Of a stretch of DNA of 13,963 bases, positions 7,221 to 13,963 are shown in pieces. A program made the translations under genes and the position numbers. Each line of letters begins with the position of its first letter. Positions within the stretch are counted from its first letter, which is position 1. This DNA comes from DATKCA01 sp035544675 (lineage in GTDB: Bacteria; Acidobacteriota; Thermoanaerobaculia; Gp7-AA8): assembly GCA_035544675.1 (NCBI GenBank), contig DATKCA010000013.1:1-13963 (forward strand). Reading direction: 5' to 3'. The notes under the pieces were generated by a model. It did no database searches, was not told the DNA's origin, and saw only the letters and a list, made by a program, of their open reading frames with translations.

Positions 7221-8597
7221 CTACCGCTTCACCACCACCCGCGGCAGCGTCCCCTCCTGATCCGCGAGCACGTACGCCAGGGCGGCGATGGCCGCCGTGT
7301 TCTTCGCCAGATCGTCGGGATTCACTTTGTCCAGCGTGTCGGAAGGCGCGTGATGGTGGTCGAAGTAATGCCGCGAGTCCGTGGCCAGTCCGAATCCCGG
7401 GACTCCCTCCGCCGTCAGCGGACCGGTGTCAGCGCCGGTGTTCCTGGTCGTCACGAACGTCGCCGGCGCGATCCGCTGCAGGATCGGCTCGAGGCGAGCC
7501 TCGAGTGCGGCCAGCGCTTCGCCGCCGATCGTGGTGCGGAATCCTTCGAGCCCCGCAGTCCCGGCATCGGTCTCGATCGCGGCGACGTGCTTCGGTAGCT
7601 CCGCCGCGTGATCCTTCGCGTAGCCGCGTCCTCCGCGCAGTCCGTTCTCCTCGTTCGTGAAGAGCACGCAGCGGATCGTGCGACGCGGCCGGATCCCCAG
7701 CTCCTTCAGGATCCGCATCGTCTCCATGACCATGGCCACGCCGGAGCCGTTGTCGATCGCGCCGGTACCGAGGTCCCAGGAGTCGAGGTGGCCGCCGATG
7801 AGAACGATTTCGTCGGGGAGCTCGGTTCCGCGAATCTCCGCGACTACGTTCGCGGACTCGACGTCCGGCAGCGTCCTTGGCGTCAATGTGAGGTGCATCC
7901 GTACTCTCTCGCCTTTCTTCAGAAGGCGGTGCAGCAGCATCGCGTCTTCGACGGTCACCGCGGCCGCGGGGATCTTCTTCACCTTCCCCTCGTAGCGCAC
8001 CGAGCCTGTGTGCGGCGTGCGCAGCGAGGACGACGTCACCGATCGGACCAGGACAGCCGCCGCTCCGAGAGGCGCCGCCAGATCGGCGCCTTTGCCTCGG
8101 AACTCGACCGCCTTCGAGTACGCCTCGAACGCGCGGCCGTCCGCGACGAGCGTCGCATCCATGGCCCGATTGAAGAGGACGATCTTCCCGTTCACCTTCG
8201 ACCGCCCCAGGGCCTTCAGCTCCTCCTCGGAATTCACCTCCACGACGTCTCCCATGATTCCGTCGGCCGGAGTGGCTACGCTGCCGCCCAGGGCGGTCAG
8301 GACGATGCGCTGGCTGTTGTGGGTGACCAGACGGCCGCGCTCCACTCCCCGAGTCCAGTGCGGGACCATCACTCTCTCGTTGCGGACATCGATGCCCCAG
8401 TCGCGGAAGCGCTTCGTCGTCCAGGCCACGGCCAGGGTGAGGCCGCGCGAGCCGGAGAGGCGCGGGCCGATGTTGTCGGTCAGATAGGCCAGCGTCTCGT
8501 ACGACTGCGAGCTGTTGAGCGCGTGGGCGATGATGCGCTCGGAGTTCTGCTGGATGCGGTCCTGAGCTGAGAGCGGAATGGCGAGGATGAGAATCAT
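7221..8597 (-). CDS. Secreted M28 family zinc peptidase, carboxypeptidase Q (PGCP) type
   Basis: A 458-residue protein similar to carboxypeptidase Q, a two-zinc exopeptidase. The M28 ligands and catalytic residues are all present: H270 and D282 in GGHLDSWDLGTGAIDNGSG, E316/E317 in LFTNEENG (base, then zinc ligand), D344 in ETDAGT, and a His at 414-416 in YFDHHHAPSDTLD. A protease-associated-like insert (about 115-235) precedes the catalytic domain, as is usual in this group, and the end LADQEGTLPR also matches it. The chosen ATG at 8597 gives a short hydrophobic leader, MILILAIPLSAQ, which suggests export but lacks basic n-region residues. An in-frame TTG at 8615 would add six residues and lies inside the palindrome at 8601-8654. 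No Shine-Dalgarno is evident. It is co-directional with the aldehyde dehydrogenase gene 58 bp upstream. The likely role is trimming of di- or oligopeptides in the periplasm, with the natural substrate unknown. Confidence 0.9.
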   Translation of the reverse strand: MILILAIPLSAQDRIQQNSERIIAHALNSSQSYETLAYLTDNIGPRLSGSRGLTLAVAWTTKRFRDWGIDVRNERVMVPHWTRGVERGRLVTHNSQRIVLTALGGSVATPADGIMGDVVEVNSEEELKALGRSKVNGKIVLFNRAMDATLVADGRAFEAYSKAVEFRGKGADLAAPLGAAAVLVRSVTSSSLRTPHTGSVRYEGKVKKIPAAAVTVEDAMLLHRLLKKGERVRMHLTLTPRTLPDVESANVVAEIRGTELPDEIVLIGGHLDSWDLGTGAIDNGSGVAMVMETMRILKELGIRPRRTIRCVLFTNEENGLRGGRGYAKDHAAELPKHVAAIETDAGTAGLEGFRTTIGGEALAALEARLEPILQRIAPATFVTTRNTGADTGPLTAEGVPGFGLATDSRHYFDHHHAPSDTLDKVNPDDLAKNTAAIAALAYVLADQEGTLPRVVVKR

Positions 8598-8600
8598 CAG

Positions 8601-8654
8601 GTGGAGGACAGGCAATCGTGCCTGTCCGGACAGGCAGGATTGCCTGTCCTCCAC
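8601..8654. repeat. 54-bp composite palindrome (double hairpin, REP/BIME-like)
   Basis: The whole element is a near-perfect inverted repeat with 27-bp arms (8601-8627 and 8628-8654) and one mismatched pair. Each arm is itself a hairpin: GGACAGGCA, a 4-nt loop, TGCCTGTCC. The loops are ATCG on the left and GGAT on the right, and both hairpins are bracketed by GTGGA at 8601 and TCCAC at 8650. It can therefore form one long cruciform or two side-by-side hairpins. It fills nearly all of the gap between the aldehyde dehydrogenase stop (8656) and the M28 start (8597). Its layout resembles REP/BIME elements and, from memory, a dispersed acidobacterial intergenic repeat. Confidence 0.8.
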
Positions 8655-8655
8655 G

Positions 8656-10212
8656 CTAGATCTCCTCCGTGTCGATCTGGGCGCGCTGCAGCGAGCCGGA
8701 GTAGTCGATGTAGATCGACTTCCACTCGCTGAACACGTCGAGGCCGGCGATCCCCGCCTCGCGATGACCGTTGCCGGTCTCCTTCGTGCCGCCGAACGGC
8801 AGGTGAACCTCCGCGCCGATCGTCGGCGCATTCACGTAGAAGATGCCTGTGTACATGTCGCGCATGGCCACGAAAGCCTGGTTGATGTCGCGCGTGTAGA
8901 TCGACGACGACAGCCCGTACTTCACGCCGTTGCCGATCGCGATCGCCTCTTCCAGCGAGTCGCACTTCATGACCGCGGTCACCGGCCCGAAGATCTCTTC
9001 CTGGGCGATGCGCATGTCCGGCTTGACATCGGCGAACACCGTCGGCTCGTGGAAATGACCCTTGGAGTAGTCCCACCCGTCGCTCTTCCCGGTGATGGCG
9101 GAGCCGCCGGCCACGACCTTGGCCCCTTCGTCCCTGCCGATCTTCACGTACTCCTCGACCGTCTTGACCTGCGACGCGGAGACATTCGGGCCCATGTCCG
9201 TCTTCGGATCGAGTCCGTAGCCGACGCGCAGCTTCCTGGCCCGGCCGGCCAGCTTCTCCACGAACTGGTCGTACACCTTGCGTTGGACGGTGATGCGCGA
9301 CGCCGCGGTGCAGCGCTGTCCGGCCGTTCCGAATGCGCCCCACAGCGCTCCGTCGACGGCCAGATCGATGTCGGCGTCGTCCATCACCATGATGATGTTC
9401 TTGCCGCCCATCTCCAGGTGCAGGTGCTTGAACGTCGGTGCGCAGGCCATGGAGATCTCGCGGCCCACGGAGGTCGATCCTGTGAAGGAGATCACCGCCA
9501 CCTTCGGATTCTTCAGCATCGGCTCGCCGACTTGCTTGCCGCCGCCGGTGACCACGTTGAACACGCCCTTCGGCAGCCCGGCCTCTTCGAAGGCCTCGGC
9601 CAGCATCACCACGGAGAGCGGCGTCTGCGTGGCCGGCTTGATGACCACGGTGTTGCCGCAGATCAGCGCCGCCATGCCCTTCCACGCCGGGATGGCCATC
9701 GGAAAGTTCCATGGTGTGATCAGTCCGGCCACGCCGAGGGGCATGCGGACGGACATGGCGAACTTGTTGGCGAGCTCGGACGGCGTGGTCTGTCCATACA
9801 GACGCCGTCCTTCACCGGCGGCCAGGAAGGCCATGTCGATCGCTTCCTGCACGTCGCCCCTGGTCTCGTCGAAGACCTTGCCCATCTCGCGGGTCATCTC
9901 GCGCGCGATCTTCTCCTTGTCGCGTTTGAGGATGTCGGCCACGCGATACAGATACTCGGCCCGGCGCGGTGCCGGCGTCAGCCGCCACGGGTTGAACGCC
10001 TTGTGCGCGGCGTCCACGGCCGCGTCGACGTCCGTGGCGCTCGACTCCTGAAACGTCCCGACCAGGTCGTCCTCGTTGGCCGGGTTGCGGTTCTCGAACG
10101 TCTTGCCCGAGCGCGAGCGCACCCACTCGCCGTTGACGTAGTTCCTGTACTCGCGCGCCTCGCGCAGGCCCTGCGCGGATGCCGTGACTGGTTTCGTTGC
10201 GGTCGGTGGCAT
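8656..10212 (-). CDS. NAD(P)-dependent aldehyde dehydrogenase
   Basis: A 518-residue cytoplasmic member of the aldehyde dehydrogenase superfamily, oxidising an aldehyde to a carboxylate with NAD(P)+. Visible key residues are N169 in TPWNFP, K192 in VIKPATQTP, the FTGSTSVG cofactor turn at 243-250, general base E267 in LEMGGKN, nucleophile C301 in GQRCTAASR, and E406 in EEIFGPV. The C-terminal part has HLPFGGTKETGNGHREAG. The ATG at 10212 is chosen because GGAGGA lies four nucleotides before it and the ALDH fold begins soon after. The frame stays open to 10236, but that extension lies upstream of the ribosome-binding site. The overall look recalls alpha-ketoglutaric-semialdehyde or aminoadipic-semialdehyde dehydrogenases, but substrate cannot be assigned. 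It lies 102 bp after the bactofilin stop, with an inverted heptad array between them. Confidence 0.93.
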   Translation of the reverse strand: MPPTATKPVTASAQGLREAREYRNYVNGEWVRSRSGKTFENRNPANEDDLVGTFQESSATDVDAAVDAAHKAFNPWRLTPAPRRAEYLYRVADILKRDKEKIAREMTREMGKVFDETRGDVQEAIDMAFLAAGEGRRLYGQTTPSELANKFAMSVRMPLGVAGLITPWNFPMAIPAWKGMAALICGNTVVIKPATQTPLSVVMLAEAFEEAGLPKGVFNVVTGGGKQVGEPMLKNPKVAVISFTGSTSVGREISMACAPTFKHLHLEMGGKNIIMVMDDADIDLAVDGALWGAFGTAGQRCTAASRITVQRKVYDQFVEKLAGRARKLRVGYGLDPKTDMGPNVSASQVKTVEEYVKIGRDEGAKVVAGGSAITGKSDGWDYSKGHFHEPTVFADVKPDMRIAQEEIFGPVTAVMKCDSLEEAIAIGNGVKYGLSSSIYTRDINQAFVAMRDMYTGIFYVNAPTIGAEVHLPFGGTKETGNGHREAGIAGLDVFSEWKSIYIDYSGSLQRAQIDTEEI

Positions 10213-10230
10213 TGGTTCCTCCGGGAGAGT

Positions 10231-10314
10231 CGGCAACCGGAAACCGGAAACCGGAAACCGGGGCGTGATTCGCGTCCGGTTACCGGTTGCCGGTTGCCGG
10301 TTGCCGGTTTCCGG
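10231..10314. repeat. Inverted arrays of heptanucleotide repeats (GGNAACC type)
   Basis: The left array (10232-10261) reads GGCAACC followed by three GGAAACC units and GG. After a 13-14 nt spacer, the right array (10276-10314) reads CC, GGTTACC, three GGTTGCC units, GGTTTCC and GG, which is the same unit inverted. Aligned in register, the arms pair with about one mismatch per heptad, always at the third base, so a long imperfect stem can form. The array starts directly at the bactofilin stop codon and ends 19 bp before the aldehyde dehydrogenase start, just outside its ribosome-binding site. Confidence 0.8.
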
Positions 10315-10743
10315 TCACTTCTTCTGTTGCAGGGGCAGCGGCTGATCCTTCGGCCGCATCGATCCCATGTCGACCGAGCCGCGGAACGTCGCGCCCTCGG
10401 CCACGATGATCTTGGGCGCCTTGATGTTGCCGTCCACCACCGAAGTCTGCACGAGCTCGACGCGGTCGTCGGCTGAGACGTCGCCGTCCAGTTTTCCTTC
10501 AACGATGACGTTCTTGGCGTGAACCGTTGCTTCGACGCGGGCATGCGTACCGATCCGCAGATCGGCCGAGAGGTGGATCTTGCCGCGGATCGTTCCCTCG
10601 ATCAGAACGGGTTCGGTGCCGCTCACGGTGCCGTCGATCGACACATTCGGGCCGAAATACGTCACCGTCGGCGCGTTCTGCGAATCGCTGCGGGGCGGGA
10701 GTTTGGGGGGCGGCGGAGCCTGTTCCTTGCTGAAGAGAGCCAT
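10315..10743 (-). CDS. Bactofilin (DUF583 family polymer-forming cytoskeletal protein)
   Basis: A 142-residue bactofilin. These proteins polymerise without nucleotide into filaments, often at the inner membrane, and help place cell-wall or envelope machinery. The core (about 27-125) shows the regular short-strand pattern of a right-handed beta-helix: IDGTVSGTEPVLIEGTIRG, then ADLRIGTHARVEATV, VEGKLDGDV, VDGNIKAPKIIVAEGATFRGSV. The N-terminal tail is proline-rich and disordered (APPPPKLPPRSD). The charged, proline-containing C-terminal tail ends QQKK. Both tails and the length suit the family. The ATG at 10743 follows GAGG with a 7-nt A-rich spacer. It is divergent from the MacA-like gene across 60 bp. 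The repeat array begins immediately after its stop codon, so repeat insertion could have altered the original 3' end. Confidence 0.92.
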   Translation of the reverse strand: MALFSKEQAPPPPKLPPRSDSQNAPTVTYFGPNVSIDGTVSGTEPVLIEGTIRGKIHLSADLRIGTHARVEATVHAKNVIVEGKLDGDVSADDRVELVQTSVVDGNIKAPKIIVAEGATFRGSVDMGSMRPKDQPLPLQQKK

Positions 10744-10803
10744 GTTTTTTCCTCGTCAGAAATCGGGCGGTGAGCATAACATTCGCGCCGGTCTGGAGCG
10801 AAC
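10744..10803. promoter_or_regulatory. Divergent promoter region, bactofilin / efflux operon
   Basis: This 60-bp gap separates two start codons that point away from each other, so both promoters must lie here or inside the opposing genes. On the - strand, TATGCT (10778-10773) is a possible -10 box about 30 nt before the bactofilin ATG. On the + strand, the overlapping CATAAC or TAACAT (10775-10782) could serve the efflux operon. Overlapping -10 boxes would make the two promoters compete. No -35 boxes are convincing. Ribosome-binding sites are GAGG at 10754-10751 (-) and GGAG at 10795-10798 (+). Confidence 0.35.
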
Positions 10804-12018
10804 GTGAGGCAAATAACAGCAATCCTGATGACGGCCGTGCTGGTGTCCTGCAGCGGCGGGGGCGGCGGCAAAGAGCAGTTCAAGACTGAGAAGGTGGACC
10901 GCGGCAACGTCACGGCCACGGTGACGGCCACCGGAACCCTCTCGGCGGTCACGACCGTGCAGATCGGCAGCCAGGTCTCCGGCGTCATCTCGCAGCTCTA
11001 CGCGGACTTCAACAGCCGGGTGAGCAAGGGCCAGCTTCTGGCAGAGCTCGATCCGACCTCGATTCAGGCCCAGGTCGAGCAGCGTCGCGCCGATCTCACG
11101 CGCGCGCAGGTCGAGGCGGCAAATGCGCGCGTGACGTTTCAGCGCCAGCAGCGGCTGGCCGCCTCCGGCCTGGCCGCAGACGCCGATCTGGACGCGGCGC
11201 GGGCACAGTTCGAAGGGGCGCAGGCGCAGGTCAGCCAGGCTGCCGCGGCGCTGCGCCAGACCGAGACGAACCTGAAGTACACCAAGATCATCTCGCCCAT
11301 CGACGGGATCGTCGTCGATCGCCAGTACGACGTCGGCCAGACCGTGGCCGCGTCGTTCCAGGCGCCGACTCTGTTCCAGATCGCGCAGGACCTGACCAAG
11401 ATGCAGGTGCAGGCCGACGTCGATCAGTCGGATATCGGCCGGATCAAAGTCGAACAGGGAGCGCGGTTCACCGTCGATGCCTATCCGGACGAAGAGTTCC
11501 GCGGACGCATCTCGCAGATCCGCCTCAACGCAATCGTCAATCAGAACGTCGTCAGCTATCCGGTGATCATCGAAGTGCCGAATCCGGAGGAGCGGCTGCG
11601 TCCGAAGATGACCGCGAACGTCACCATCGACACGGCCACCGTGCGCGACGTCCTGCGCATTCCCAACGCAGCGCTGCGCTTCAAACCGCCGGGGGGCGAA
11701 GGGGCGTCGGACGCGGGCGGGGGGGCCGGTTTCGAGAGGCGCGCGGCGCAGAGCGGGCAGGGCGGCGGCGGGCTCGCCGGCGCGGCGCGTTCCCTGCCGG
11801 GCGGCAAACGCCCCGCCCGGCAGCAGCAGGTCTACATCCTCGGCCCTGACAGGAAACTGAAGCCGGTGCCGATCCGCACAGGCATCAGCGACGGACGGTT
11901 CACGCAGGTCGTCGATGGAGAGCTGAAGCCGGACGACAACGTGGTCGTCGGCCTGGCCACGTCCAAGGTGGAGGGACCGCCTCCTCCGGGCGGAGCCGGC
12001 CGAGGAGGCCGCCGCTAA
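10804..12018 (+). CDS. MacA-like periplasmic adaptor (HlyD/RND membrane-fusion family), lipoprotein
   Basis: A 404-residue adaptor that would bridge the inner-membrane MacB-type permease to an outer-membrane channel. The GTG start at 10804 follows GGAG by five nucleotides. The N-terminus is a lipoprotein signal, with lipobox LVSC placing the lipidated Cys at residue 16, then a Gly-rich linker. A split biotinyl-lipoyl domain (about 49-82 and 163-183, SPIDGIVVDRQYDVGQTV) encloses an alpha-helical coiled-coil hairpin (about 84-157, rich in Ala, Gln and Arg). Beta-barrel (TKMQVQADVDQSDIGRI) and membrane-proximal domains follow. A Gly/Ala/Arg-rich low-complexity insert at about 295-341 interrupts the last domain, and the C-terminus is a GRGGRR-type tail. 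MacA proteins are usually somewhat shorter without such an insert. It is the first gene of a three-gene operon. Confidence 0.93.
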   Translation: MRQITAILMTAVLVSCSGGGGGKEQFKTEKVDRGNVTATVTATGTLSAVTTVQIGSQVSGVISQLYADFNSRVSKGQLLAELDPTSIQAQVEQRRADLTRAQVEAANARVTFQRQQRLAASGLAADADLDAARAQFEGAQAQVSQAAAALRQTETNLKYTKIISPIDGIVVDRQYDVGQTVAASFQAPTLFQIAQDLTKMQVQADVDQSDIGRIKVEQGARFTVDAYPDEEFRGRISQIRLNAIVNQNVVSYPVIIEVPNPEERLRPKMTANVTIDTATVRDVLRIPNAALRFKPPGGEGASDAGGGAGFERRAAQSGQGGGGLAGAARSLPGGKRPARQQQVYILGPDRKLKPVPIRTGISDGRFTQVVDGELKPDDNVVVGLATSKVEGPPPPGGAGRGGRR

Positions 12019-12019
12019 C

Positions 12020-13963
<1,944 letters not shown>

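Noticed and set aside
8598..8831. Upstream extension of the M28 peptidase frame to 8831
   Set aside because: It would read through the palindrome and into the dehydrogenase 3' end in another frame and gives an Arg/Ser-rich sequence with no homology.
10231..10314. CRISPR-like array
   Set aside because: Units are contiguous 7-mers without spacers, arranged as inverted arms, and no cas genes are present.
8578..10476. 632-codon open frame on the + strand
   Set aside because: It is antisense to the aldehyde dehydrogenase and runs through both palindromic repeats and into the bactofilin; composition is typical of a shadow frame.

Overview
The window comes from a GC-rich Gram-negative bacterium. 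Tandem TonB-dependent receptors with an N-terminal carboxypeptidase-regulatory-like domain (the Oar-like type), a bactofilin, and several families of short palindromic intergenic repeats together suggest Acidobacteriota, possibly Vicinamibacteria-like. That placement is inferred from gene style and is not proven by any marker gene here. There are no rRNA, tRNA, integrase, transposase or CRISPR features.

Layout. Positions 1-7162 (+) hold three consecutive TonB-dependent outer-membrane receptors: a 5'-truncated one (1-891), a complete 994-residue one (1137-4121) and a complete 982-residue one (4214-7162). The 245-bp gap after the first contains two hairpin terminators and a dispersed palindromic repeat. 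The receptor 2-3 gap and the region after receptor 3 each hold a copy of a second hairpin repeat. Positions 10743-7221 (-) hold, in transcription order, a bactofilin, an NAD(P)-dependent aldehyde dehydrogenase and a secreted M28 zinc peptidase of the carboxypeptidase Q type. Each of the two junctions on this strand is filled by a different palindromic repeat. Positions 10804-13963 (+) are transcribed divergently from the bactofilin and encode a MacA-like lipoprotein adaptor, a MacB-type ATPase and a MacB-type permease. The permease is cut by the window edge only a few residues, at most, before its expected end.

How it works together. The receptors probably import large substrates across the outer membrane with TonB energy. 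Their substrate cannot be read from sequence. The convergent M28 peptidase could trim peptides in the periplasm, but only proximity supports a link. The adaptor, ATPase and permease form a tightly packed operon (1-bp gap, then an ATGA overlap) and should make a tripartite efflux or lipoprotein-export pump. It would need an outer-membrane partner, which is not seen here.

I found no convincing new multi-gene system. The most unusual material is intergenic: a 54-bp composite double-hairpin palindrome touching the start of the peptidase gene, an inverted array of heptanucleotide repeats beginning right at the bactofilin stop codon, a two-copy hairpin family next to the receptors, and a possible small transcript between two terminators.
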